Shown one piece after another: positions 49,460 through 58,529 of a DNA stretch of 64,000 bases. Numbering within the stretch: the first letter of the stretch is position 1; the number at the start of each line of letters is the position of its first letter. The notes beneath the pieces were generated by a model. That model saw nothing but the letters and a program-made list of their open reading frames with translations, was not told the DNA's origin and made no database searches. The position numbers and the translations under genes are program-made. Source of the stretch: Flavobacterium sp. (GTDB taxonomy: Bacteria > Bacteroidota > Bacteroidia > Flavobacteriales > Flavobacteriaceae); contig NZ_JAGIAV010000003.1 of assembly GCF_017744675.1 (NCBI RefSeq), positions 290,719 through 354,718 on the forward strand, written 5' to 3'.

Positions 49460-51060
49460 TATTTATAGTATGGAACTGACGGTTCATTTAACTTAGGGTT
49501 CACTACCACTTCTGTAGTTGGAAGCTGCAGGGTAAAAGTAGCAGAGGTTGCAGGCGATATCGTTCCAATAGGATCGTTTGGCGTTGCCGTTTTCGAATCC
49601 TTGTCGTAATCAAACAGTACTCTCTGCTGGTTGCTCAAAAGTGCCACTGCTTTCTGAGGATTATAATAAGAGAGTCTTACCAAATCATACCAGTATTGTC
49701 CCTCGCAGGCAAATTCTACTCTTCTTTCGTTAAGAATAATGTCTTCATTAATTGAGGTAACTGGATCTACTCCTGCGCGTTTTCTAACTTTATTAAAATA
49801 CAGCAGCGCATCGGCATCGCTTGTCGAAACATCATTTCCAAGTACCGCTTCTGCATATACCAGATAGACATCTGCAAGTCTCAAAAGGGCATTATGCTCA
49901 ATAGATCCCAAGTACGACATTGCAGGCGAATTATTATCGGCTTCGTTCCCAATGATATGCTTTTTCATTCCAGGAGAGGTTGCTGTATAACCGCCACCCG
50001 CAGCATTAAGCTCAGGATAATGATCTCCTGGCAACATAAAACTTGCTTTTCTTCTGATAGAATCTTGCTCCGTATAAGCCAAATACAAATCGTAGCTCAC
50101 GCCTGGAGATCCCCATGCGCCTCCTTTTTGAGGATTAATGTCATTGCTTGGAGAGTAAGTCAATAAATGGTTACCATGCATCCATTCTGTAGTGGCAGAC
50201 CATTGCAACGCAAAAAGCGATTCCTGATTGTCGTTGAACTTGGTTTTAAAAAGATCTGCATAACTAGGAAGCAGAGTTAATCCGCTGTTTGCGATAACAT
50301 CTTTGGCGTACTTTTTAGCCTGATTTAAATATTCTTGATTGCGGCTTCCTCCAGTCTGGCCAACACCTGCTCTAGTTAAGTAGACCTTGCTCAACATTCC
50401 TTTAGCGGACCATGATGTAACTCGGCCTGGCTGATCGGTTTTAGGCAGGTTTTCTGCTGCAAAAGTTAAATCTTCGATTACAAATCTGTACACATCCTCT
50501 ATTTTATTTTTATTGACTAGAGGCGATTTTATCAATTTGGTATTATCTTCTATAATAGGTACTTCACCCCAAAGCATTGCCAAATGATAGTAAGCCATCG
50601 CACGTATGAATCTTGCTTCGGCTACTGCCGCTTTTTTATCTGTGGATGATACTGATGAAGGTGTTTTTTCATTAATAGCGTTAATAGTCGTATTGCAATG
50701 TGCCACTATAATGTAAAGTGCTGCCCAGCCTGTTGTTAAACGCCCGTTGGATCCTGAAAGAGTAAAAGTATTAAGCTGCACCAGATCTGAACCCTGATAT
50801 TGAAGAATAAGATTCCCGCTTAATATATCTCCTAAAGGCAGGTATGCCATATTATTCCATTGTGCCCAGATTTTGCCTCCGTATAATGCCGCTGTAGCTA
50901 AACGAAGCTCTTCTTTGGTCTGGTAAAAATTTTCTGTGCTTATTTCGGACTGTGACGGACGGTCTAGAAAATCGTCCTGGCATCCGGTGAGCACCGCTGA
51001 AACCAGCAGGCTTAAAATGATATTTCTATAAATTGTGCCCATATTTTTGTTTTGTTTCAT
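49459..51060 (-). CDS. SusD/RagB-like xyloglucan-binding lipoprotein
   Basis: This 533-residue lid/binding protein belongs to the second SusC. The leader ends in AVLTGC, followed by the acidic QDDFLDRP, a typical surface-exported SusD start. NFYQTKEELRLATAALYGG and VAEARFIRAMAYYHLAMLWGEVPII are SusD-like TPR regions. ALLRLADVYLVYAEAVLG and RRVEFACEGQYWYDLVRL are the C-terminal conserved parts. It starts 2 bp after the SusC stop and overlaps the binding-protein start. Ligand is inferred from the GH5/GH74 genes behind it. Confidence 0.94.
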   Translation of the reverse strand: MKQNKNMGTIYRNIILSLLVSAVLTGCQDDFLDRPSQSEISTENFYQTKEELRLATAALYGGKIWAQWNNMAYLPLGDILSGNLILQYQGSDLVQLNTFTLSGSNGRLTTGWAALYIIVAHCNTTINAINEKTPSSVSSTDKKAAVAEARFIRAMAYYHLAMLWGEVPIIEDNTKLIKSPLVNKNKIEDVYRFVIEDLTFAAENLPKTDQPGRVTSWSAKGMLSKVYLTRAGVGQTGGSRNQEYLNQAKKYAKDVIANSGLTLLPSYADLFKTKFNDNQESLFALQWSATTEWMHGNHLLTYSPSNDINPQKGGAWGSPGVSYDLYLAYTEQDSIRRKASFMLPGDHYPELNAAGGGYTATSPGMKKHIIGNEADNNSPAMSYLGSIEHNALLRLADVYLVYAEAVLGNDVSTSDADALLYFNKVRKRAGVDPVTSINEDIILNERRVEFACEGQYWYDLVRLSYYNPQKAVALLSNQQRVLFDYDKDSKTATPNDPIGTISPATSATFTLQLPTTEVVVNPKLNEPSVPYYK

Positions 51061-51062
51061 TT

Positions 51063-54000
51063 TTAGTTAGTTAATCCTAGATTAAGTCCAAATGTAAAAG
51101 ATCGGGACTGCGGATAGAAACCATTATCAATTCCCGCCTGCAAAGGATTCCACGATCCTACCTCAGGATCCATTCCTGTGTAGCTAGTAATTAGAAATGG
51201 ATTGTTGACATTTACATACAGCCTAAGCGAACTTATATGTATTTTTTTCATCATCTCACTTGGAAAAGAATAGCCTAAAGTCATGTTTCTGCATCTTATA
51301 AAAGAACCATTCTCTACATATCGATCAGAAAAACGGTTGTTTCTGTTGCTGTCATTGTTTTTTAGTCCCACAATTGAAGTTTCAGGATTAGTCACATACA
51401 CGTTATTCACATCTGAAGCCGAACCATTAGGATCAATTAAAGCCAATACAGCGTGATCTTTCAAAGACTTCAAATAACCGTTATTGGTAAGAGGATTGTC
51501 TCCATTGATTCTCATTCCGTTTACAACTTCGCTACCTTGATTGGCAGTAAAGAAAATATTCAAATCAAAACCTTTGTAAGTAAAAGTATTTCCAAGTCCA
51601 AACTGAAATTGTGGAACAGGCGATCCTAAAAATGTCTGATCCTTTTCAGTAATCTTACCGTCTCCGTCAAGATCTTTAAATTTAAGATCTCCGTACCATA
51701 CTCCACCAGAATTAGGAGTAATTGGCAGCACTGTTCCGTCAGTATTGGTTGGAAGTGCGTGGTTTTTAAAATCTTCTGCTGTAGCGAATACACCGTCTAC
51801 TTTATAACCATAGAATGATCCTATTGAACCGCCTACTACAGTTCTAGACACCACATCTCCTCCATAGTATCCTGGAAGGAAAGCTCCGTCAGTATTTAAT
51901 TTCATTACTTTATTTTTATTGTGAGATAAAGTAAAATCTGTAGTCCATGTAAAATCTCCGTGCTCCATATTTCTTGAACTCAAATGAAGATCGATCCCTC
52001 TGTTGCGAACCTGTCCAATATTAACATAAGGAGCATTGATGGCTCCAGGAGAATACCCCACAATAGTTCCTGAATACAATGGAAGAGGAATCTGCATAAG
52101 CAATCCATCCGTCATACGATTGTAAACATCAACAGATAAATTAAGCTTCCATCCAAACAGCGCTGCATCAAGTCCGATATTGCCGTATTTGGTTTTTTCC
52201 CATTCTACTGCTGGGTTTGCGATGTTGGTAGTCATTTGTGCATTACCAGAAAGCCCTGTAGATACCGATTCTAAAGTTGATAGATAGGCATTGTTTCTAA
52301 CATTTTGATTGTTGGTAAGCCCATATCCTGCTCTTAACTTTAATTCGTTAACGATTTTAGAACCTTTTAAGAATTTCTCATTGTTTAGTTTCCATGCAAA
52401 TGCTCCAGAATATGTGGTTACCCAACGATTATCAGGTGCAAATTTCGAAGAACCGTCAGCACGGATATTTGCTGTAAAGAGATATCGGTCATCATAGATA
52501 AAATTCAAACGTCCGAAGTATGATTCTAGTGAGCTGTCTCCTTTTGTGCCTCCATTGGTAGCAGTAGTGATATCACCGCTTCCGATATTGGTTACATTAT
52601 TAGAAATGAAATTTCTTCTTCCAGCAGAAACACTTTCAAACTGTGTCAGCTGAGCCTCATGCCCTAAAAGAGCATTAAAATTGTATTTTTTATTAAAGAC
52701 TTTCGAATAGGTAAAGAAACTTCTAAATGTGGTAAAATAGTCTTGATTGTAAGCGTAAGAAGCTTCATTGGTCACTTTTTCAGCTAGTCCGAATTTATAA
52801 GTCGGGCTAAACTTGTCTTCTGTCCTATACAGAAAATTGCCTGAGATCTCATTACGGAAAGAAAAGTCTTTTGTAAAAGCAATATCTATATAAAGATTGC
52901 CAAAAAACTGATTTCTCTTCGGATTATTTTTATTGATAAGTGCCAATGCATAAGGATTTACACGTTTTGCAATCCATCCCTCGCTGCTTTCTTCCCCTGC
53001 AAAACTTCCGTCTGCATTTCTGACAGCGATATCTGGTGTCTGACTTAGTGCTTCCTGAATAACGTTTGATCCAGTAGAATTTACATTTTCATCAATGTGA
53101 GTCAGCTGCAGGCTAGTTCCCAACTTCAGCCAGCTTGTTGTCTTATTGTCTAAGTTCAATCGCACTGATGCTCTAGTAAATTCAGATCCTAAAGCTATAC
53201 CTTCCTGATTAAAATACGATCCCGAAAGTAAATACTGTGTTTTTTCAGAACCGCCACTTAAAGTAAGAACATGATTTACTGTAGGCGCTTTACGAAACAA
53301 TTCTTCTTGCCAGTTGGTCCCTTCTCCTAAATAATTCGGATTGGCAAATTCAGGTCTTTCGTCAAACCCCCATACTGCTGCCCTTTGGTTAATAAATGTG
53401 GCATATTCCCTTAAATTCATTGTTGGATACTGCTTGATAAGCTCTTGAAATCCAGTTGAAACCTCATAGGTTATTTTAGCCGCACCTTCTTTACCTCTTT
53501 TTGTTGTAATCACAATTACCCCATTTGTAGCTTGTGAACCATAAATTGCTGTAGCCGAAGCATCTTTCAAGACATCTACCGATTCAATATCTGATGGGTT
53601 TATGGTTGCTAGCGGATTGGTACCATTACCTGGGTCAAAACTTTGGCCAATGATAACCCCGTCAATTACATACAAAGGTGAACTGCTGCCAAACGAAGAC
53701 ATACCTCGTATCTGGATGTTTACACCTCCTCCAGGCTGTCCTGAAGTCTGCTGCACTACCACACCGGCTACTTTTCCTTGTAATGCTTGGTCAAAAGTAA
53801 CAGGCTGTGTTTTGCGGAGCTCATCACCGCTAATGGAAGAAATGGCTCCCGTAAGGTCTTTCCTTTTGGCTTTTCCGTACCCGATTACTACTACTTCGTT
53901 TAGTGCTTTTAAATCCTCTTTCATTTGGATTGTAAGCTGGGCGTCGGTAACTTTTACTTCCTGCTTGACAAAACCCAGATAGCTAAACACAATGGTTTCA

Positions 54001-54254
54001 CCGATTTTTGCTGTAATGGTAAAACCACCATCGGCATCTGTGACTGCTTTCTGATCTTTTCCTTTAAGCTGAACATTGACCCCAAAAAGAGGTTGGCCAT
54101 CTGTTTCTGATGTAACAGTACCCTTAATTCTTTTTGGATCAGAATTTTGGGCTGACATCAGTGTGGCATAAAATAGCATCGCTATAATAATGCCTGTATT
54201 AAAAAGACTGTAACTGCGCTTTTTAATGCATCGCATTCCTTTTTTTTCATTCAT
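51063..54254 (-). CDS. SusC/RagA-family TonB-dependent transporter (xyloglucan locus)
   Basis: This 1063-residue outer-membrane importer has a signal peptide ending near TLMSAQ. A carboxypeptidase-regulatory-like domain (RIKGTVTSETDGQPLFGVNVQLKG) is followed by VVVIGYGKAKRKDLTGAISSI, a plug (QIRGMSSFGSSSPLYVIDG, DVLKDASATAIYGSQATNGVI), and a barrel ending in SRSFTFGLNLGLTN. It is the first gene of the minus-strand arm and should import xyloglucan oligosaccharides. An alternative start at M7 (MRCIKKR) would shorten it by six residues. Its upstream region is shared with the divergent MarR gene. Confidence 0.95.
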   Translation of the reverse strand: MNEKKGMRCIKKRSYSLFNTGIIIAMLFYATLMSAQNSDPKRIKGTVTSETDGQPLFGVNVQLKGKDQKAVTDADGGFTITAKIGETIVFSYLGFVKQEVKVTDAQLTIQMKEDLKALNEVVVIGYGKAKRKDLTGAISSISGDELRKTQPVTFDQALQGKVAGVVVQQTSGQPGGGVNIQIRGMSSFGSSSPLYVIDGVIIGQSFDPGNGTNPLATINPSDIESVDVLKDASATAIYGSQATNGVIVITTKRGKEGAAKITYEVSTGFQELIKQYPTMNLREYATFINQRAAVWGFDERPEFANPNYLGEGTNWQEELFRKAPTVNHVLTLSGGSEKTQYLLSGSYFNQEGIALGSEFTRASVRLNLDNKTTSWLKLGTSLQLTHIDENVNSTGSNVIQEALSQTPDIAVRNADGSFAGEESSEGWIAKRVNPYALALINKNNPKRNQFFGNLYIDIAFTKDFSFRNEISGNFLYRTEDKFSPTYKFGLAEKVTNEASYAYNQDYFTTFRSFFTYSKVFNKKYNFNALLGHEAQLTQFESVSAGRRNFISNNVTNIGSGDITTATNGGTKGDSSLESYFGRLNFIYDDRYLFTANIRADGSSKFAPDNRWVTTYSGAFAWKLNNEKFLKGSKIVNELKLRAGYGLTNNQNVRNNAYLSTLESVSTGLSGNAQMTTNIANPAVEWEKTKYGNIGLDAALFGWKLNLSVDVYNRMTDGLLMQIPLPLYSGTIVGYSPGAINAPYVNIGQVRNRGIDLHLSSRNMEHGDFTWTTDFTLSHNKNKVMKLNTDGAFLPGYYGGDVVSRTVVGGSIGSFYGYKVDGVFATAEDFKNHALPTNTDGTVLPITPNSGGVWYGDLKFKDLDGDGKITEKDQTFLGSPVPQFQFGLGNTFTYKGFDLNIFFTANQGSEVVNGMRINGDNPLTNNGYLKSLKDHAVLALIDPNGSASDVNNVYVTNPETSIVGLKNNDSNRNNRFSDRYVENGSFIRCRNMTLGYSFPSEMMKKIHISSLRLYVNVNNPFLITSYTGMDPEVGSWNPLQAGIDNGFYPQSRSFTFGLNLGLTN

Positions 54255-54658
54255 AATTTGGTTGGTTAGGTATTAGTTAATAAGCTGGTTTGTCTCTTCG
54301 AAAAAATCTTATAGACAGGGAACAAATTAACAATAAAGACTAGCCAAACTATGGTTCTATTTGTATCAGAAAAAGGGTCGAATTGTAACTATTACTGGAC
54401 TTATGATAAAAAAAAGCAACTATTTATTTCATTAAAATATTTTATATCATAATTTTTTATGATATTATCAATACCTACTACTAAATCAATACTACCTGAG
54501 AAAGCAACTCATGAAGAAGCATTCGTGGTGTTCTCGTTACAAAACTAAAGAGGGAATTTAGCAGGTACAACGTCGGAACTTTCAAAAAATACAAATTACA
54601 AGAAGCTAAACTGTCATTTCAATAATTTATTTATCTTTGTTACTAAGATACTTAGTTT
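54255..54658. promoter_or_regulatory. 404-bp divergent region between SusC and MarR
   Basis: No gene is seen. On the SusC side, a minus-strand GATACA (about 54367-54372) and a CCTGTC block (about 54314-54319) resemble the R1/R2 blocks but with different spacing. A near-consensus TTAATTTG (54323-54330) might be the -7 box. A 9-bp palindrome ATATCATAA/TTATGATAT lies at 54444-54465. On the MarR side are a -7 box and operator, listed separately. Confidence 0.45.
54632..54656 (+). promoter_or_regulatory. MarR promoter -7 box with overlapping palindromic operator
   Basis: TATCTTTG (54632-54639) matches TAnnTTTG. Right after it, ACTAAG (54642-54647) and CTTAGT (54651-54656) form a perfect inverted repeat with a 3-bp spacer, ending 2 bp before the ATG. 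It covers the expected transcription start, so a bound MarR dimer would block its own transcription. Confidence 0.68.
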
Positions 54659-55126
54659 ATGAGCAAAATTAATACTACTGATTTATTGTCTCGATTTCAG
54701 ACTGCCAGCAGAAAATATTCTGATGCCTCTACATTTATGCATGCTGCGATTGCCAGAAAAGCAGGACTTTCGGGAGCCGACCACAAATATTTAGGACTTA
54801 TTCTTCCTTACAAATCTATAACTGCGGGAGAAATCTCTAAACTTACGGGTTTAAGCACAGGTGCCGTAACGGGATTAATAGACCGATTGGAAAAAATGAA
54901 ACTCTTGGAAAGGCAATTCATCAAGGAAGACCGGAGAAAAGTCATTATTGTTCCAAATGTTGAAAACAGTATGAAACTGCTTAAACCATTTTTTGATGAA
55001 CTGCAGGAGAAAACTATGGCCTTGCTTGCCACTTTTTCAGAAGAACAAATCGAAACTATAGAAAGCTATTTTATTAAAGCTGCAACTATTATGGAGGAAA
55101 CAAAAGATAATTTAAATAAAAAATAA
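54659..55126 (+). CDS. MarR-family transcriptional regulator
   Basis: This 155-residue winged-helix regulator is probably a dimer. The wHTH is at about 45-110: KSITAGEISKLTGLSTGAVTGLIDRLEKMKLLERQFIKEDRRKVIIV, with the recognition helix in TGAVTGLIDRLE and the wing in KEDRRKV. Flanking helices form the dimer interface. The palindrome between its promoter and start codon suggests autorepression. The next gene begins 1 bp after its stop, so it is probably the main target. The inducer is unknown. Confidence 0.93.
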   Translation: MSKINTTDLLSRFQTASRKYSDASTFMHAAIARKAGLSGADHKYLGLILPYKSITAGEISKLTGLSTGAVTGLIDRLEKMKLLERQFIKEDRRKVIIVPNVENSMKLLKPFFDELQEKTMALLATFSEEQIETIESYFIKAATIMEETKDNLNKK

Positions 55127-55127
55127 T

Positions 55128-55631
55128 ATGGAAGGTTTAACTGCAAATTACCTGACAAGAGCTGAAATATGGCTCTGCATCACCACACTTTTCTATTTTT
55201 TAATGAATGGTGCTCAGATTTTCGAAACCGTAGTTTTTGTGCCCAAATGGACGGAATCTCCACCTGAAAATTTCAAACTTTTATTGGATGGAAAAGGCAC
55301 AAGTTTAAAAGTTTTTTGGATAGTTTTTCATTCGTTGCACGAAATCACCTTTATTCTTGCCATTATTTTCTGCTGGAAAATTGATCCTGTTAGAAATTGG
55401 CTATTGGTATTGTTTGTTTTTCATTTTGCCGTTAGAGCATGGACACTTTCTTACTTTGCTCCTAACATTATTGATTTTCAAAAAATGGCCGCAAATGCAA
55501 CTTTTACAGAAGATCTTGCACAACGCACTTCCCTTTGGCAGACGCTCAATTATTTCAGAGTCATCCTATTTGTTACAATTTCCTGCTCGCTAATTCCGTT
55601 GTGCATTAAATTATTCAGTTTAAGATCATAA
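55128..55631 (+). CDS. four-helix membrane protein of unknown function
   Basis: This 167-residue protein is predicted to span the membrane four times (about 12-35, 62-82, 88-110 and 140-162). The sequence TRAEIWLCITTLFYFLMNGAQIFETVVFVPKWTESPPE has a possible DUF1772-like feel, but I cannot assign a family. It is co-transcribed with MarR (1 bp between stop and start) and ends at a hairpin, so it is likely the effector of that regulator, perhaps in a stress or detoxification response. That role is inference. Confidence 0.75.
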   Translation: MEGLTANYLTRAEIWLCITTLFYFLMNGAQIFETVVFVPKWTESPPENFKLLLDGKGTSLKVFWIVFHSLHEITFILAIIFCWKIDPVRNWLLVLFVFHFAVRAWTLSYFAPNIIDFQKMAANATFTEDLAQRTSLWQTLNYFRVILFVTISCSLIPLCIKLFSLRS

Positions 55632-55637
55632 AATACT

Positions 55638-55665
55638 AGAGGCAGCACAAATTTGTACTGCCTCT
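55638..55665. terminator. hairpin between MarR operon and lpd (convergent)
   Basis: AGAGGCAG-C-ACAAA and TTTGT-A-CTGCCTCT (55638-55665) form a 13-bp stem with one mismatch. It sits between convergent stops and has a short T-rich tail on either strand, so it may serve both. Confidence 0.6.
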
Positions 55666-55724
55666 CATTTAGTTTGAATTTAATTTTAGACTAAAATGGA
55701 TTACGATTTTTCTATCCTTTTATT

Positions 55725-57128
55725 TTAAATATTAAGTGACGGCTTGCCTGAAGCAATAGTATAAGCTTCTTTAAGCACTTCTGAATACGTTGGATGCGCG
55801 TAGCAAACAGAAGCCATGTCTCCTGCTGTTACCTCGTACTCCAACCCCACAACTGCTTGTGCAATAAGATCTGCCGCTCTGGCGCCTATAATGTGCACGC
55901 CCAATAATTCGCCGTATTTTGGATCGGAAAGCACTTTAACAAAACCTTCCTGCTCCATACCTGCTCTCGCTCTAGCGTTGACCGCAAAGGGAAATTTGCC
56001 CACTTGATAAGCAATTCCATCTTTTTTTAATTCCTCTTCAGTAGCACCTACCGAGGCAACTTCTGGCCATGTATAAACCACAGCTGGAATACGGTTGTAA
56101 TGAATATGCGGTTTTTGCCCATCTATTCGCTCCACTACAAATACAGCTTCTTCCTCGGCTTTATGTGCCAGCATGGCTCCACCAATAACATCTCCAATAG
56201 CATAAATATTGGGTACTGCTGTTTGCAGAAGTTCATTGACCTTGATAGTGCCATTAGCATTTAATGTTACATTGGTATTCTCCAGACCTAAAGCCGTTAC
56301 ATTGGGTCTTCTGCCCACGGCAACCAAGACATAATCAACCGTTAGATCCTCTTGCCCTCCTTGTTTATTTTTGAAATAGACCTTCGCTTTTTCACCAAGA
56401 TTCTCGGTTTTGTACACTGCTTGTCCCAGTTTAATTTCTATGCCTTCTTTAGTTAAAATTTTAGCCAAAGCACTTCCGAGTTCCAAATCCATATTCGCAA
56501 TCAGGTTATCGGCATATTCTAAAATAGTCACTTTTGTGCCTATTCTATTAAAGATAGAAGCCATTTCGACACCAATCACACCGCCACCAATAATTGCTAT
56601 GTGTTCAGGCTTCTCTTTCATATCCAATGCTTCCGTAGAAGTAATTACTCTTTTTTTATCAATGACAACACCAGGAATAGTCGCTGGTTTAGATCCTGTA
56701 GCAATAATATATTTCTTTGATTTTATAGAGGTTTCTGTCTGATCGGCATGTGTTACTTTAATCTGTTCATTACTAACAAAAGAAGCTACTCCTTGAAGTA
56801 CGCTTATTTTATTCTTTTTCATCAGAAATTCTAGTCCTTGTGTATTCTTCTGCACCACCTCGTTTTTACGTTTGTAAAGCTGCTCAAAGTTTAACTGAAT
56901 ATCCGAAAATTCAATTCCATGTGTTCTAAAACTTTTTGCTGCATCTGCATAATGATGCGTGCTGTCTAACAGCGCTTTGGTAGGAATGCATCCCACATTG
57001 GTGCAGGTGCCTCCCAAGCTGTTGTATTTTTCTATAAGTGCTGTTTTGTAACCAAGCTGGGCACTTCTAATTGCTGCTACATACCCGCCAGGACCTGATC
57101 CTATAACGGTAATATCAAATTCTTCCAT
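55725..57128 (-). CDS. lpdA: dihydrolipoamide dehydrogenase
   Basis: This 467-residue FAD- and NAD-dependent disulfide oxidoreductase reoxidises lipoamide in 2-oxoacid dehydrogenase complexes. FAD-binding GSGPGGY (10-16), redox disulfide Cys42-Cys47 in GGTCTNVGCIPTK, NAD-binding IIGGGVIGVEMAS, second FAD motif YAIGDVIGG, and the C-terminal His/Glu pair (H445, E450) in YAHPTYSEVL are all present. The ATG at 57128 is used since an upstream frame (57158) precedes the conserved MEEFDITVIGSG. No E1/E2 genes accompany it, so this may be a stand-alone copy. A shared operator-like element (57166-57180) lies upstream. It follows TetR on the same strand. Confidence 0.93.
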   Translation of the reverse strand: MEEFDITVIGSGPGGYVAAIRSAQLGYKTALIEKYNSLGGTCTNVGCIPTKALLDSTHHYADAAKSFRTHGIEFSDIQLNFEQLYKRKNEVVQKNTQGLEFLMKKNKISVLQGVASFVSNEQIKVTHADQTETSIKSKKYIIATGSKPATIPGVVIDKKRVITSTEALDMKEKPEHIAIIGGGVIGVEMASIFNRIGTKVTILEYADNLIANMDLELGSALAKILTKEGIEIKLGQAVYKTENLGEKAKVYFKNKQGGQEDLTVDYVLVAVGRRPNVTALGLENTNVTLNANGTIKVNELLQTAVPNIYAIGDVIGGAMLAHKAEEEAVFVVERIDGQKPHIHYNRIPAVVYTWPEVASVGATEEELKKDGIAYQVGKFPFAVNARARAGMEQEGFVKVLSDPKYGELLGVHIIGARAADLIAQAVVGLEYEVTAGDMASVCYAHPTYSEVLKEAYTIASGKPSLNI

Positions 57129-57155
57129 TTTATTGTTGTTTATTATTCTATAAAT

Positions 57156-57180
57156 CAAAATAAACCAATCGGTCTTTTTT
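57156..57180 (-). promoter_or_regulatory. lpd upstream element with shared CAATCGGTCTTTTTT box
   Basis: The 15-bp CAATCGGTCTTTTTT (57166-57180) is identical to 58297-58311 before the GNAT gene. On the minus strand it reads as AGACCGATTG in an imperfect palindrome. A near -7 box TATTTTG (57156-57162) follows, so the element would lie between -33 and -7. Confidence 0.6.
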
Positions 57181-57193
57181 ATAGCAAAAAAAA

Positions 57194-57790
57194 TTATGCT
57201 TTTAACTGCATAATCATTTTCTCTAAAAACGACATTGCTATCTTTAGCTCGGTCGTTCTATTGTTTACTTTTGCTTGCATAAATGCTCCTTCGATGATCG
57301 AAATCATAATTACAGCCAGTTCGGCTGGGTCTGTGTCTGCTTTAATTTCCTTATTTTCAATCCCTCGTTTTACTTGATTCACAATAGCTGTTTTCCAAAT
57401 ATCAAGAGCCTTCTGCGCACGCTCTTTAAGCTGAGGATGAGTGTCATCTGCTTCTGTTGCTGTATTGAGTATCGGGCAGCCGGACTGTAGAAACGGATAT
57501 TTATAATAGTTTTTATACATTTCTGGATAAACCAGCAATCCTTCAATTGAATTTTGTGTTTCTAAAATGCGTTCTTTGATGTGGTGGGTAATCTTCCCAA
57601 AATTATGATCGAAAACTTTCAGTGCGATTTCATCCTTGTTCTCAAAATTGCCATAGATACAGCCTTTTGAAAGTCCCGTCACATTCATCAAATCATTGAT
57701 AGAAGTACCTGCATAACCTTTTGTATTAAAAACGGGCGCGGTTTTTTCTATAATCAATTGTTTTGTATTTTCTGACTTGGATGTCTTCAT
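57194..57790 (-). CDS. TetR-family transcriptional regulator
   Basis: This 198-residue repressor has an N-terminal helix-turn-helix (about 8-55): LIIEKTAPVFNTKGYAGTSINDLMNVTGLSKGCIYGNFENKDEIALKVF. The C-terminal all-helical ligand domain is typical, with GCPILNTATEADDTHPQLKERA. It starts 18 bp after the GNAT gene and ends 65 bp before lpd, all on the minus strand. Two copies of an operator-like element flank the cluster, so it probably represses GNAT-TetR and lpd. The ligand is unknown. Confidence 0.93.
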   Translation of the reverse strand: MKTSKSENTKQLIIEKTAPVFNTKGYAGTSINDLMNVTGLSKGCIYGNFENKDEIALKVFDHNFGKITHHIKERILETQNSIEGLLVYPEMYKNYYKYPFLQSGCPILNTATEADDTHPQLKERAQKALDIWKTAIVNQVKRGIENKEIKADTDPAELAVIMISIIEGAFMQAKVNNRTTELKIAMSFLEKMIMQLKA

Positions 57791-57808
57791 TTCTGTTATT
57801 ATTTATTG

Positions 57809-58252
57809 TTATGCTGTTTTCAATTTCATTTTCAATATCGGATAGTTCTTGCCCATATCATCAAGCTCTTTTCTATCATAGGTTTCAAATCCGATTTTTT
57901 CATAAAATTTTATAGCATTAGTATTTTGTTCGTTAACATCTACAAGATTAACATCAAAAGCGCCAAAGGCATAATCTACTAATTGTTTTCCGTATCCTTT
58001 TCCAATATAATCAGGATCTAAAAACAGCATTTCAATTTTCTGATCGCTGATTCCAATAAAGCCCACGATTTTTTGGTCAACAGAAAGAAGAAAAACGTCC
58101 AACTGCGCAAAATCAAAATCTTGCAACATTAATTTAATCTCGACAAAATCTTCTTCAGATAAAAATAGATGTGTCGCTAAAACCGATTTTTCCCAAACAG
58201 ATAACACTTCATTTTTATAGTCGGGATTATACTTTAAGATCTCAGTATTCAT
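57809..58252 (-). CDS. GNAT-family N-acetyltransferase
   Basis: This 147-residue acetyl-CoA-dependent transferase has the core GNAT motif IEMLFLDPDYIGKGYGKQLVDYAFG (acetyl-CoA-binding loop Q/R-x-x-G-x-G/A type) and a closing segment VNEQNTNAIKFYEKIGFETYDR. The substrate is unknown. The ATG at 58252 (MNTEILKYNPDYKNEVLSVWE) is chosen, since a frame extended to 58324 runs through the promoter and operator. It is the first gene of a GNAT-TetR pair, with an exact TAATTTTG -7 box upstream. Confidence 0.9.
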   Translation of the reverse strand: MNTEILKYNPDYKNEVLSVWEKSVLATHLFLSEEDFVEIKLMLQDFDFAQLDVFLLSVDQKIVGFIGISDQKIEMLFLDPDYIGKGYGKQLVDYAFGAFDVNLVDVNEQNTNAIKFYEKIGFETYDRKELDDMGKNYPILKMKLKTA

Positions 58253-58273
58253 TTTTAAGTTTATTTGCATTGG

Positions 58274-58311
58274 CAAAATTACAACAAAAAAAAGAACAAT
58301 CGGTCTTTTTT
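58274..58311 (-). promoter_or_regulatory. GNAT-TetR promoter with shared operator-like box
   Basis: The minus-strand -7 box TAATTTTG (58274-58281) lies 21 bp upstream of the ATG. The 15-bp element CAATCGGTCTTTTTT (58297-58311) overlaps the -33 region. It is identical to the element before lpd. This is a plausible TetR operator. Confidence 0.65.
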
Positions 58312-58436
58312 TATTATATATCATTCAACTTTTAGTTTTAAGCATCCTCAAAGCATAAAACACATCATTTGTCGCACATAATGCATCAAATTTACTATTC
58401 AGATCAGGGAGCTAAAATTACATTTACAATCTTATT

Positions 58437-58476
58437 TTTTGCACATTTTATTCGCAGGAATTTACATTGTGCAAAA
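58437..58476 (+). repeat. 9-bp inverted repeat upstream of GH3
   Basis: TTTTGCACA (58437-58445) is complementary to TGTGCAAAA (58468-58476), spacer 22 bp, ending 53 bp before the GH3 start. Two CACATnAT motifs (58361-58368 and 58375-58382) lie a little upstream, 14 bp apart. These may form the control region of the GH3 gene. Confidence 0.45.
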
Positions 58477-58529
58477 GCAGTAAACCTTTTTATAACAACC
58501 TCACTAATAAAATTAAACCGCAAATGATC

